From Aplectana chamaeleonis (Eukaryota; Nematoda; Chromadorea; Rhabditida; Cosmocercidae): a DNA stretch of 64,000 nt. The stretch's first letter is position 1, and each line of letters opens with the position of its first letter. Shown piece by piece: positions 43,785 to 56,100 of this stretch. The stretch lies in the NCBI GenBank assembly GCA_029168955.1, contig JAPDOI010001717.1:1-64000 (forward strand). The letters are read 5' to 3'. A program made the translations under genes and the position numbers. The notes under the pieces were generated by a model. It had not been told where the DNA came from. It saw nothing but the letters and a program-made list of their open reading frames with translations, and did no database searches.

Positions 43785-45830
43785 AACGTCATAGAAAGTG
43801 TGCGGGACCCATGTAAATGTGCGTGCGCCGGACGCCATAGAAAGTGTACGGAACCCCCATTTAGGGTGCGCCGGACGCCATAGAAAGTGTGCGGGACCCA
43901 TGTAAGAGGGCGCCGAACGTCATAGAAAGTGTCGCGGGACCCACATGTTAAAGTGCGCCGGACGCCATAGAAAGTATGCGGGACCCGTGTAGGAGTGCGC
44001 CCTACGCCATAGAAAGTGTGCGGGACCCATGTAGCAAGAGTGCGCGCCGGACGCCATAGAAAGTGTACGGAACCCATTTAGGAGTGCTTTCGAGGACGCC
44101 ATGCAGAAAGTGTGCGGGACCCATGTAAGAGGGCGCCGAACGTCTCATAGAAAGTGTGCGGGACCCATGTTAAAGTGTGCGCCGGACGCCATAGAAAGTT
44201 ATGCCGTGGACCCATGTAGCAGAGTGCGCCCTACGCCATAAAGTGTGCGGGATCCATGTAGCAGAGTGCGCCGAACGCCATATAAAGTGTGCGGGACCCA
44301 TTTAGGAGTCCGCCGAACGCCATAGAAAGTGTGCAGGACCCATGTAAGAGGGCGCCGGATGCCATAGAATGTATGCGGGACCCGTGTAAGAGTGCGCCGT
44401 ACGCAATATAAAGTGTGCGGGACCCATGTAAGAGGGCGCCGAACGTCATAGAAAGTGTGCGGGACCCATGTTAGAGTGCGCCGGACGCCGTAGAAAGTAT
44501 GCGGGACCCGTGTAAGAGTGCGCCGTACGCCATAGAAAGTGTGCGGGGATCCATATAAGAGTGCGCCGAACGCAATATAAAGTGTGCAGGACCCATGTTA
44601 GAGTGCGCTGGGCGCCATAGAAAGTGTACGGAACCCATTTAGGAGTCCGCCGAACGCCATAGAAAGTGTGCGGGATCCTTGTTAGAGTGCGCCGGACGCC
44701 ATAAAAAGTATGCGGGACCCGTGTAAGAGTGCGCCGTATGCCATAGAAAGTGTGCGGGATCCATATAAGAAATCGCCGAACGCAATATAAAGTGTGCGGG
44801 ATCCATGTAAGAGTGCGCCGAACGCCATAGAAAGTATGCGGGATCCATATAAGAGTGCGCCGAACGCAATATAAAGTGTGCGGGACCCATGTAAGGGTGC
44901 GCCGGACGCCATAGAAAGTGTGCTGGACCCATGTTAGAGTGCGCCGGACGCTATGGAAGGTATGCGGGACCCATGTAAGAGTGCGCCGTAGGCCATAGAA
45001 AGTGTGCGGGATCCATGTAAGAGGGCGCCGGACGCCATAGAAAGTATGCGGGATCCATATATGAGTGCGCCGAACGCAATATAGTGTGCGGGACCTATGT
45101 TAGAGTGCGCCGGACACCATAGAAAGTGTGCGGGACCCATGTTAGAGTGCGCCGAACGTCATAGAAAGTGTGCGGGACCCATGTTAGAGTGCGCCGGACG
45201 CCATAGAAAGTGTGCGGGACCCATGTTAGAGTGCGCCGGACGCTATGGAAAGGTATGCAGGGACCCATGTAGCAGATTGCGCCGTAGGCCATAGAAAGTG
45301 TGGGCGGGATCCATGTAGAGTGCGCCGTAGGAAATCATAGAAAGTGTGCGGGATCCATGTAAGAGGGCGCCGGGACGCCATAGAAAGTATGCGGGATCCA
45401 TATAAAGAGAGTGCGCCGAACGCGCAATTTAAAAGTGTGCGGGACCCATGTAAGAGGGCGCCGAACGTCATAGAAAGTGTGCAGGGACCTATGTTTAGAG
45501 TGCGCCGGACGCCATAGAAAGTGTGCGGGACCCATGTTAGAGTGCGCCGGACGCTTTGGAAAGTAATGCGGGACCCATGTAAGATTGCGCCGTAGGCTAT
45601 ACCGAAAGTGTGCGGGATCTATGTAAGAGTGCGCCGAACGTCATGCAGAAATGTACCGGGACCCATGTAGCAGAGTGCGCCGAACGCCATAAAGAAAAAA
45701 GAGTGTACGGGACTGACCATATAGGAGTGCGCCGGACGCTGGCGTAGAAAGTGTGCGCGACCTCAGGGGAGTGCTCTGGACGCCGTAGAATGTATGCGGT
45801 AACTACGTAGCAATGCGCAGGGCGCCGCAG
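43785..45830. repeat. 42-bp minisatellite, about 48 units
   Basis: The unit is CATAGAAAGTGTGCGGGACC, CATGTTAGAGTGCGCCGGAC, GC (42 bp), with common variants TGTAAGAG for TGTTAGAG and GAACGC for GGACGC. Units near 45119-45240 are exactly 42 bp apart; single-base indels disturb phase elsewhere, most at the right edge. Because 42 is a multiple of 3, the array is open over long stretches on both strands (for example GPAHFLWRPAHSY on the minus strand and HRKCAGPMLECAG on the plus strand). The frames break at every indel and no start context or flanking exon is evident, so it is best treated as non-coding. Confidence 0.9.
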
Positions 45831-46175
45831 AAGAAGGAAGAGTGCTCTTTGAAACGAGCTCCGAGAACGCTAATCTACAGGATTTGCCGCACTTTGGATT
45901 GATTTTTGTGTGGCGTGCACAACTGGAAGTAAGATTTATTGCTTTTCCTCTCGGAATAATTTGCCGGCTGTCTGCCTTTCCATGTGTCCACATATGCTTG
46001 TAGGCAATCTTTATGTCTACAAAAATTATATTGGCTCAAAAATAATTTCTGAGCCGATTCTATATATGCAAAGACAACTTGATATGTTTCCGCCGGAGAG
46101 CTGGAAATCTTGGGGTCTGGGGGCGGAGGTTTCATCCAAAGCCCGTCAGGCGGGCGGAGCCCTCAGGACGACTGG
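45831..46175. other. No gene seen
   Basis: Anonymous DNA between the minisatellite and LINE A7. Short open stretches only. Confidence 0.45.
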
Positions 46176-46633
46176 TGTACAATAGAGAGGGGGCGCGATT
46201 GGTTGATGAAGAATCAGAGATTTGCTGGGGGAAACAACGGAACAATGGTGCACAGAAAGGGGGAAGCAACGCACAGAAGCACAGAATACAACGGAAGGAA
46301 GGAGTTGTGATGCTTCTGGCAGAACTGTTACCCGAACAGGAGAGATGCACCCACCTCTGACATCCAAAACATTGGACACTTAACATCCCATTTCAGGTGA
46401 CCTTCTTGCTGCATGTGTCGCATAGGTACTCCTAAGCGCGTCCTGGATTCCTCTCGATGCCGGCCCTTTGTAGTCGAATCCTTAGGAGGAGCTGCAGCCA
46501 GCCAGCGTCTCTCCCATGACAGAAACCACCTCTTCGCTTGGAGGGATTGACGTCCGGTTTGCATAAAGGTGATCTTTCTTTCCTCCACGCTGCCACGGCA
46601 CTTTTGAACGTACGACATTTCGGCAGCCTCTCC
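46176..46633 (-). mobile_element. LINE A7: 5'-end fragment of family A
   Basis: On the minus strand it starts GCTGCCGAAATGTCGTACG, the family 5' end, and includes the 2A-like QRAGIERNPGR (about 46436-46470) and a Cys finger region (CDTCSKKVTWNG equivalents near 46390-46420). It then runs to the NRPLSIVH position of APE at about 46176. Unlike typical LINE debris it keeps the 5' end and lacks the rest, so it was cut by deletion or rearrangement after insertion. Confidence 0.7.
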
Positions 46634-46826
46634 GGGTGGATTCACATAAAGGGTTAAAGTCACAACCTCGATGGAAGCGGGGAGGCCCACCGATTCCAAA
46701 GCTGGAGAAGGGGGGGCGCCTCTCACGGGACGATCACACCGCTACGCCTTACTCCTGCCAGTTTTTGGACTTCCGTCATGTGCCCCTACTTGAGTTTACT
46801 TACCATGCCCTACCGTTTCAAGCTTG

Positions 46827-47315
46827 AAGGACAATGTTCACGATGAATCTCGGTTTTGAGTTTTTCAGTGTGAAAACACTACGCTGGCAGTAGATGCTGA
46901 GGGGATAGGGTGGAATAAAGCGGCAGAATCGGGCCAGAAATTATTAAAAACTTCCGCGAAAGTGAAGATTTCGTTAGCCCAGTACGCCTGCTTAGCCCGC
47001 CCCCGCCCTCCGCTTGGACGAGCTTGTATCGCCGCGGGCGTTTTTCGATGACAATTTACCAAGCTAACTCCGCCACGTTCAGCCTGACAGATTGGGGCAC
47101 ATTTCGCCGATTAAGCGCGCACTTGTGGAAAACTTGCAGAACATCGTAAGCTCGTCCGCGCCCTGAACCTGTACGCACGTACGTTAGAAGCCGTTACTTT
47201 GGCTTATTCTGAGCGCATTTCTCCGCTGTTTCCTAACTATTCGATAGCTCGCGACCAAGCAACCATATTTTTGAGACCGAACTCGAATATGATATTCATC
47301 GTGAACACTGCCTTT
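46827..47315. mobile_element. MITE with TTCACGATGAAT inverted ends (about 490 bp)
   Basis: The left end is GAAGGACAATGTTCACGATG and the right end on the other strand AAAGGCAGTGTTCACGATG, followed on both by AAT(C/A)TC. The interior is non-coding. A partial relative lies at 43205-43330. The target duplication is unclear, so the superfamily is not assigned. Confidence 0.55.
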
Positions 47316-48784
47316 AATATTATACTTTTTCGGGTGTAGATTTGGGCTAGGGGACACTCTGAGGGCACCACCAAGCAAAAAGCAAAGGTCTTTCATTTTG
47401 ATCACCTCAGACAATGCTAAAATGATTTTTCTTCTTGAGAGACGTTTTACCGCAATAGATTTTTAGGGGTACCATTCTCTCCGTCTTCCCACCTAACGGG
47501 CGTACCATTCTGTGTTGCACGGGTCGATATCGCATCTCGGAATGATATCACCTTTTGTTTCCATGCTTACGTCAATCCTGAACGCTGCGCTCTGTACGAT
47601 TTTTTGGTTTATTCGTTTATATTTTTGGCTCCAATTTCCTGTCTTGCTTCGTGATTCTTAGCCTCCTTTCCAGGTGATTCAAGTCAAACAGCTTCAATTG
47701 GTTCAATGTTTGGTGATGGTCAACGGAGCTTCTTTCGGTGGCTTCCCGACGCTTGTGTGTGGAGCGGGATTCTCAAACGAATAGAAGGTCTTGTTCTGCT
47801 TGATTCTCCAGCCACTAACTTTTTTTGAGGGCGCTACAGCAGTGCTTTTCAGGAGTTCCCCTGGTTTGTTTCAACTAGTTCCTATTTGATTGCAAAGTAT
47901 GCAATACCTTTTGAAATGTTCTGAACCTCAGGTCTACTGTGACAGCGGTTCAGAAACGAGCTTGCGTCTACGAGCGAGAAGTGGATGAAGACCGTAATGA
48001 AGCTTCTTAAATGAAAGTATAATGTTTGCTATCTTGGATAGGGGAAGAGGGTTCAGCTCAAGTTCTCACCTCTCGAACTGCCTCCAAAAAGGTATGGCAT
48101 ACAAAGGTTTTGCAATAACGTAACTGTTCCGAAGGCTACCTCTTGAAAAAAAAGAAGTTATTGTCTGTTTGTGCCGAAGAGTAAGCTGATGACGACAGGA
48201 GTGCGTTCGGTTCAGCTGGGCGTTGCGACTGACTTCAGCGGTGCTGGGATCCTCCTATGGCGACCAAATTTTTGGAAAATGTCGGAATTTTTGCTGCATC
48301 TCCTTCTACGTAGAAAGCTTAGCTCAAGATAGAGTTTTTAACAGCCCTGATGGATGGAAATAAGAGAACAGGAAACAATTAAATATTTCCAAGTGCCCAA
48401 AACCTCGTAAAATACAAAGCAAGTCGAGTTTTTTATTTTCCGTGTAAGCTAGACACGCTACTATAACTAGATAGAAGAGCTGTGCTTTTCAATAGTATAC
48501 CACACTTGATCGAAAAAATTTCAGACGGACATGCAGAAAAATTCGATGACATTAATTTATAGCTCATCTGTCCTCACAGCCTAATAATAATTAAAAACAG
48601 ACTAGTAATACTAAAACCATACTACAACGAATCGTACACATGGCTGCTATTATATCGTCACACTATAGTTAATTCCTTTGAATAGGCCAACCCCAGGATT
48701 ACAGCACCTGCGATTAGATGGCGACAGCGAAATTTATAAACCTTTCGAAATAAGGTTTATATTCGCCTCCCATTAGAGCATGAA
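47316..48784. other. No gene seen
   Basis: About 1.5 kb of AT-rich DNA without an open frame longer than 60 codons apart from one ending at 47414. No repeat was recognised. Confidence 0.5.
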
Positions 48785-48787
48785 ATC

Positions 48788-49128
48788 AGCTATGGGTGAT
48801 TGAACATTTGATACCTCTGGCGACTAAATGATACCACCAGAACACCGTTACGGAAATCTTTCAGTGAGAGGTGAATTTCGCAGTTTTCAGAAGCAGCACT
48901 TTCTGGATGTTCGTCTGTCGTTGTTTCTGGGGAATATATGTCATGAAAGTAAATGACCATGAGGTTTGGTGCCTTAAAGTCTTCGCTCATGTTAGAAGGG
49001 AGACTGCAATTGTTGCAATTTATGAAAAATTGCAAAACTTTCTTAATTGAGGAATTTTCGTAAAACTGCTTCAGTGCTGTCTAGTACGCTGTGTATTCAG
49101 AGGTATAAAATGTTGAATCACCCACAGA
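48788..49128. mobile_element. Inverted-repeat element (about 340 bp)
   Basis: The left end TGGGTGATTGAACATTTGAT, then ACCTCTG, is matched in inverse by CAGAGGTATAAAATGTTGAA, then TCACCCA, at about 49098-49126. The interior has no coding motif. It is likely a MITE; its duplication was not identified. Confidence 0.5.
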
Positions 49129-49186
49129 TGATTTGTTACAATCGTTTTCGGAGCGAAATTCCGCTTCATACCTGCGAACGACCGCT

Positions 49187-49293
49187 GATGCATCACGAAA
49201 CACGATTGTACTCTTGCTGGGACCACGTGGTCCCGGCACGATTAACCCTTGTCCTAGCACGATTATCATCTTGTTGCGTGATGCAACAACGGT
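49187..49293. repeat. Foldback sequence with a 16-bp perfect palindrome
   Basis: The arm TGCATCACGAAACACGAT is inverted as ATCTTGTTGCGTGATGCA at the other end. Near the centre is the perfect palindrome GGGACCACGTGGTCCC (about 49219-49234). Together these form a 107-bp foldback. Confidence 0.55.
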
Positions 49294-50308
49294 TGTCTGC
49301 CAGTGCGGACAGGAATTTTGATCTGATAACGACAGTGCTTTGATAGGGGGCGAATATGAATATTTTATCACTTAAGAGAGCGCCTGTCCACGCTGCGCAC
49401 CCACGCCATGAACACAATTTTTCGTCGCTTATTCAAAAAAAATGTCCTTTTCATTGTAGCTAGAACACCCGCATTAAGACAAAATTTTTATTACTGATGG
49501 GCAGACATGAGTCACCCTGATATTCTTTTTTTCGGGTTCTTTCATAAGGGAAAATCACGGTTGTAATACCGACTGAACTGATTGGCCGCAGGGCGGCCGG
49601 TCTCTTAGGTGTCAAAACATTCGGTACTTGGGCCACACAGTAAATTTGAGTGTAAGAATCTAAAGTGATTGAGTTTTTACTGTAGACGACAAAGAGCATA
49701 AGATAACGAATGCTAAATGAAGAACAAACGACAGCAAGAACACTTTGACCAAAAACTTACCCACCAGCCTGATATACTGTTTCCGCCTTGTTGTACTATT
49801 TGTCAACCAAGCTATGTTCGGATTATTTTAGATGAGATCATCCGTGCTCAAGCAAACTAGCAAATGCGTACTCGAGGACAGGCATTGGGTCGATGTAATG
49901 TCTCACAAATCAGGCAGCGGTTTGTTGTGATTCTTGATAGTTAGCTTGCGGTACATTTGTTTTTCCAGCAATGAGTTTATTGGAAAAAAACGCCGCGGAT
50001 TATCATACTCTCACATATAAACTTTTTTGAACGGCTGAGAGGGAGAAAGAAAGAAAAGAGACAGACAACTTGCTCACGCTGTGGTGCTGGGCTGCCCAGC
50101 GCACGCTCGATATCTGTGGCATGCTGTCTCGCTGTGAGCAAGGGCAGACGCGGGATTCGCATCCGCATGCACGTTAGGATGAGTGGCTGCGCTGCGTTTT
50201 CAGAAGAATCTTTTAAACGTGTTGCTGGATCCGACGAGAACTATCGCGCGCATGTAACAGAAGTACATCACTGTCCCAGGGTACTGCTGAGGTGCTGAAG
50301 GTATGTGC
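49294..50308. other. No gene seen
   Basis: Anonymous sequence with short open stretches (for example 49460-49699 and 49977-50168) that show no recognisable motif. Confidence 0.45.
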
Positions 50309-50316
50309 CGTGCCAC

Positions 50317-50562
50317 CAGGGTTGAGCAGGCCGTGGCGACCGGTGACCAAAAATTTACGACCCCCCCCTTGGTGACCAAAATTTTTACGAACCCTCACCC
50401 CCTGGAATGGAGAAATCGCTACCTTTCCGAGTGGTTCGGAGATAAACCCCATTTTTCCCCGAAATTTTTGCGAACCTCCCTCGAAATCTTCGTATTTTTC
50501 GAAAAATTTCCGAAATCTTTACGACCCTACATTGCGACCGGTCGCAAGTCTGCCCAACCCTA
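50317..50562. mobile_element. hAT-like MITE (246 bp) with exact 8-bp duplication
   Basis: The ends are CAGGGTTGAGCAGGCCGTGG on the left and TAGGGTTGGGCAGACTTGCG on the other strand at the right. CGTGCCAC is repeated exactly at 50309-50316 and 50563-50570. Inside the ends, TTTACGACC, TTTACGAACC and GCGACCGGTCGC motifs recur. It is non-coding. CAGGG-type ends and 8-bp duplications are diagnostic of hAT. Confidence 0.85.
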
Positions 50563-50570
50563 CGTGCCAC

Positions 50571-51663
50571 TGATTATCCTGAACGCGTGTACTGTTGTAC
50601 TGGGTAGTCCATTGCTCTTTCTCCTGCTCAAGTGCCTAACTTTGGAAGTATATAGGAGTAGCGCTAAGGGATGCAATATGTGATTACGTCCTGCGATGGC
50701 AGCGATCGACGCAGCGTGAAAGGCGTTGAAGGCTACCCATAGAGTGTTTTGACTCTGCGACGCGTCAAAACCAGCGAGCGATAAGCAACAATGAGACAAT
50801 AATGATCGAAAACGTTATTGTGCAGCTCCCCTCAAAGCTGGCGGTTGGGCCCATAACACGCCTACAACTCTGTGACATTGTATATTTATTACATGAGTAC
50901 ATCTCCTGTGAATAGAAAAAGGAAAAAAATCACAAAAAACACAAATTTGACGGAAGAAGTAAATTAGAAATATAAATATCGGAACGGAATCTGCTGGGGA
51001 ATCTGCGGTTCCATAATTCTTGACGCGCAGATGTCAAGGTACTTTCGGACACCCCGGCGAATTTCAAGATTAACAATTATGTGGATGCGTTTATTCATAC
51101 CACTGTTGGCACAACAATAGTTAGATGCAGGAAGTTCCCGCCATCTGCTTGGATATTGGTCGTATTCCGAAGAGTCGTCGCAGCAGTCACCACAATAGTT
51201 AACATCCTCTTCGTTTGAAGTTTTAGTAAGTTCAGCTTTCAAACAGCCTTACCTTGCATGAAGAAAAATAAAAATCATTGGACTCTCAACCAAAAATCAC
51301 ACTAGAAGTCCGAGAGAGTTCAGTTACTTGGAGGAGGACGGTCATTCTTCAAGCGCGATAAAGTCTAAAAAACCGGGTCGACACCACTCTTGAATGGATT
51401 GGCGCATTGTGCGCTGGCGTAGCCTGGTTGATTGCACGAGGGTCTGTTGCCAAATCGGGGAGGTTGTCCAGGGCTCTGAAACGCATACTCCAGGCTTGTC
51501 TCTTGTAAACTTCCCTTTTGATTTTTCTTACCATTATCCGCTAAAACCAACGGGTTTTGCCTTCTCTTGTGACCCCTTTCCGAAAAAGACCCACAAAAGT
51601 TGCATGAGTCGCCCTTCCAGTATTGTTTCTCTTAAATATGACCTTCCTGGGTGCTTCTGGCGG
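50571..51663. other. No gene seen
   Basis: AT-rich DNA with scattered short open stretches and no recognised element. Confidence 0.45.
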
Positions 51664-51847
51664 GTGCGTAGCGTTATTTCCGATCTGTTCCGATGTTAGC
51701 TCTAGCTTTATCCTGTCAAAACCGCCGGAACCACGTCACCCAGAAAACAGCTTAAGAATACTGGCACATCTGGTTTTTTCTAACAAGCTAACTTTTTGAT
51801 AAATATGTAGCAAAATCGGGACAGATCCCGGAAATAACGCTACGCAC
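51664..51847. mobile_element. MITE with GTGCGTAGCG inverted ends (184 bp)
   Basis: GTGCGTAGCGTTATTTCCGA on the left is repeated in inverse at the right (CGGAAATAACGCTACGCAC). The inner arms ATCTGTTCCGAT and ATCGGGACAGAT also pair. No coding sequence and no clear duplication are seen. Confidence 0.65.
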
Positions 51848-52689
51848 ACGCCTCCTGGCGAGAGAATGTAATTTTTTGCGGTCTGTTATTGGCCGCCCGG
51901 TGAAAAAGGTTCCGCTCTTCTCTAACATTTCTACATTTGATTGTTGCCGACAAATTCTTTCCTCATTATTCATCTTTCTCTACAAGCGTCTTGGGTTGCG
52001 TCGACTCGGTCATGAAGCCTCTTGTGAGGGGAGAGGGGGGAGGGTTAAGGTTTCCTATATTCCTTATAGGGGTGTGTCTTGGAAGTGACGTATTGTCGTT
52101 GGGTCGCTGTCCACCCCTCCCAATCCCTTCCTGGTCGGATGGCCGTAAATCTCTAATCGAGGTTTGTCAAGTGGGAGATTGGGCCACGTGGTGCTCTTTC
52201 AAGGATGCTCAGAAGGACGGTGTGGCCATATCTAAACCTCCTTTTGCTCTTCAGGTGCAGGAGTTATGCTTGCAGCGTTGTCGTTAGGGATATCGAGTTT
52301 GCACTATGCCGTCGTTTCTAGAATGAGCTCATCTCATTTGCAGGCCAAAAGCCGTTCTTCTTCATCGGCAGTTGCATCAGCTCCGGCCACTCCCCTTTGA
52401 GTGGAGTCAGTCGGTCATCTTCTCGTGGGAGTAAACATAACTGGTAGTAACGACAGCATGGGTGACGTGGAAGGGGCAGTTGCTGTCAAAACACTCCGCA
52501 GGTTGTAGCTTTCTTATTCTTCCAAATGTGATGCGTGTTCCATTCAGTGTACCACTTCAGATTTTTATCCATAAAACTAACTTCAAACATTTCAGATGTC
52601 GCCGAACGTTTCCGGACATCGACGAAGGAATTGACGACTCTTATACCTCTGTAAAGTTGTGTATATTGAAATGGGTACTGTTAAGAGGA
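51848..52689. other. No gene identified
   Basis: One 116-codon open stretch (51937-52287) is present without recognisable motifs. The rest is anonymous. Confidence 0.4.
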
Positions 52690-52775
52690 GTGCGGCAATC
52701 GCAGCGTGCCGTTTGCCGGCCATTTGGGGAAGCTCGCCAGTTTCCGTTTGCCAGAAATTTTCGCTGTTGGTGGCG
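52690..52775. repeat. Relic end of the TTGCCG-type hAT-like family
   Basis: GTGCCGTTTGCCGGCCATTT and TTTCCGTTTGCCAGAAATTT resemble 33125-33190 of the element at 32117-33211. The other end was not found. Confidence 0.45.
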
Positions 52776-53106
52776 AGCAATTAGAAGCCGCGACAAATAA
52801 ATTATTTTGACCACTGCTAGTTCCGGCTCATGTAATGTGTAATTGCAAACCCATTAAATCAATGATTGCTGGAAAAATTTTGGCTAGGGAAATCAGAGAG
52901 TTCGCTCAAGTTCTAAGCTGTTTGGGAGCCTCCATATGTCCTTTTTCAATCATGAAAGTTTCAGACACACGAAAATCTTTGAAGGTCAAGCAAAGCCACC
53001 TTCAACTTTTCACTCAGAGATCGAAAGGTCCGGAGGTCCATTGTCACAATAGTCTGCGAGAAACCGGCTCAGCATGAGCAACCAATATCAATATATCAGC
53101 CCCTTC

Positions 53107-56100
53107 TTTCTTCTTCTTTTACACGCAGCCGCAGGAAGGTTTTTGTCAAAGGTTCAAGAAACGGGCGACTGAAACCGGATTCGTCCTCAAATCCATTGTT
53201 GTAAGAGTGGTGAGGCCTCTTTTGGGCATTCGAATAGGTGTTCAGTTGTAGTAGCCATAGCTACCACAGTCCGAGCACTCGTCCGGCTTACTGCGATCGA
53301 TCTTGATGCGTTAAGTATGACATCAGCATGGGGAGACTGACCGCAGCGTAACGAGGCAAGGGTACTTATAGCCCGCCTACCGAGTTCCATCTCGGTGTCG
53401 CTGAGCTATGGGTGGAAGTACGACCCCCAATATGGGATTGACGGTCATCCTCTTCAAGTGAGTCCCTGACGAACTTGGTGTGCTCCGCACGTAAAAGACG
53501 CAGACGATCCAGTTTGAGAGTTCGTCCATCTTTTGTATATTAACCTTTTTCAGGAGCATCCGTAAAAGGCCTTCTGATATGTATTTCTCTCACAGGATTC
53601 ATGATCTCTTCTTAATGGGTGGTCAGGCTGCATGACAATATTAACTAATCAGTTGCTGCGCTTGGGAGTTGCCACAGTGCTCCTTAACTGGCAGAATTCG
53701 GAGCTTCAGCATGGAGATGTTCACGCTGGGGTGCTTTTAGCACACCCTGTGGCAATCCGGAAGAGCAGCATTTTTGAACTCGCTGCATCTTTGTCTCTAC
53801 GATGACTCCGATATCATGTGCTGCCATACCGATGCAGCGTACTCCAACGCCGGCTGCAATATTGCCTTGTATGAGTTGTCAAAATTGTCTCACCTTGCTA
53901 CTTCCCCACGACGTTCCTCCTCCCAGAGCTCGTAGGACGTTGAGCTTTGCTTTCACTGTAGCCTGTTTCTGCTCCAGTATTCCTTGTGGAACCTCAACGA
54001 AGGATCCAGTACTAGGCCATTGAGCAGCTTGGGGAAACGTGCGGCAGGCAGACGAGCGTCTTCCCAATTCACAACGTTCAGGGTGAGCGCAGTGTTCCTT
54101 AGGGTCAGTGGAGAAACTGATACAGATGATCCCCTGGCGGCAGAGACAGTGAGCATCATATCATCGAGAAAGCTCTTCAGGAACGATAGAGGTAGCTATT
54201 GAGTCTTGCGTGCAGCTACATTAATGTCTCTGTCCCGGCACAAGATGGGTGATGTCATCCCGCATACGCAACGGCACTTTGATGTCACTTGGGGGACGGG
54301 CAAATCTTCCGGAGGTAAAGACTGAACAGAGCAGGCGATATAACTCCTCCTTTGAGGGGACACCGGCAGCGATCGGGGATGCTATTAGTGGACATGTCCC
54401 TGAAACAGCATCTTCTTGCTCGGCGCCCTTTGATGAAAGTGCAGTAATCCATCGCTTGCGCAAGGCGGGATGGTGGACCTCAATAGCTTCTCCAGACAGT
54501 ACGCCTAAGTTGACGAAGTGTCAAATGCCTTCGTAGGAGGTCCAGGGCTGCCTCCAACAGTGCGTTGAGGCTTGGTGGCGTTGAAGCCATCCAGAAACAT
54601 AGCTCACAATCTCCAGCAGCGCCGTGGTGGTAGAATGTAATTTGCCGGAATCCATGCTGGTGCTGCTGATTGTTATTATGCTCGGCCAGCTCCTTGACGA
54701 CCAGTTTCTCAGCGACCTTTGCGATTGGTGATAACAGACTTATTGGCCTGTATACCTTAGCCCTCGATGGTGATTTACCTGCCTTAGGGGCAACGGAACG
54801 ACGCTTGCCATTTTCCAGTCTTGGGGTACGATGCAGGTGCGAAAGGATGTGTTGATGACGTCAGCCAGGATTGGCATAATCTCAGTCGGCAGTTTCTTCT
54901 AGACCGCTGGACTAATGCCATCCCGGCCCTACAGCCTTTGAGAGAGTTGCGGTGAATCTCTCTTTTACCACCTTTTCAATCTGGGTACATGGGCGTCACT
55001 GCTTCTGCTGCGCTTCATTCATGAGTGGGCAACTTACAGAGCTCTTCTTGCAGTCACTCGATTCTGTTTCCCCTCTTCTTAGCCTGAGTTATGAAAAAAT
55101 TCTTTTCCGGAGTAACAGTTGCAGCCTCCTTTCCCGTTTTGAAGACTCCCATTCTCTGCCAAATCTCGATCGTAGAGTAGTTGGTGGAGAGTGCTCTTGC
55201 CAGAGATCTGCTTTAGAACTTTCCAAGATTGACGCTCCATCACTCTTGAAGTTCATCTTCTCCGTGAATTTCTCCCAACACTCCTCCCTGTGCTTGTCCA
55301 CAGATCTCTCCACTTAATCTCGCTATCCCAGCTCAGCATTGGTCGGATCCAGGTGATCTGCCACTCTCTTTGCATCCCTTTGTCCTTATCTTCTCCAAGA
55401 TTTCCCCTAGTGACATTGGAAAAAGAAGGTCTTAACTCGGCCCTCCCGGAATGGCGGCTTTCAACATTGCCTTGCGAATCGCGTCCGTCAAAGTGACGAT
55501 TCTTTCTGGTGCACGTTTCCATTCCATGGGTAGTCAAGCCACATGGCGAAAGTGCCACCTCCCTGAACAAGCGCCAGTCTGCAAGGCAAAGATTAAGATA
55601 AGACGCTTTGACGGATACCTGAATAAAGGAGCAAGAGAATTCAGAGAGATCGACGTGGACAAAAACGGGGATATGATCATACTGGACAGAGTTGTAGCGG
55701 TCGACCAAGAGCAGGCGCTGGAGAGATTAGATGATACAAGAGAGATGTCTGGACTGAAGGATCGGGCCGTTGGCCGGGAGACGAAGTGAGCTGATCATCG
55801 TTGAGAATGACCAGAATCGCACTCCTCCGCCCATTCTTCGACGTCTTCTCCTCTAGCGTCAGTGTCAAGCGATCGAGCAGAATGTATGAGCATTGAAGTC
55901 GCCTGCGAAGACAACAGAGAGGGTGAAAGGGAGCAGTCGTACAACTGCTTGAGTGAGGAATAGGGTCATAAGATTGGGGACAAGGACACGTGGTAGGAGA
56001 GATGTAGATATTAAAAAGAGATATAGAGGTTTCAAAGAGGGAGATATGGATGAGGTAGGTACTCGAGCGTACCGTCTCTTGTTGTGTTTGGTATGATTTG

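Noticed and set aside
43785..45830. Numerous open frames in the minisatellite as repeat proteins
   Set aside because: They arise because the unit is 42 bp. They appear on both strands, break at indels and lack start context or flanking exons.
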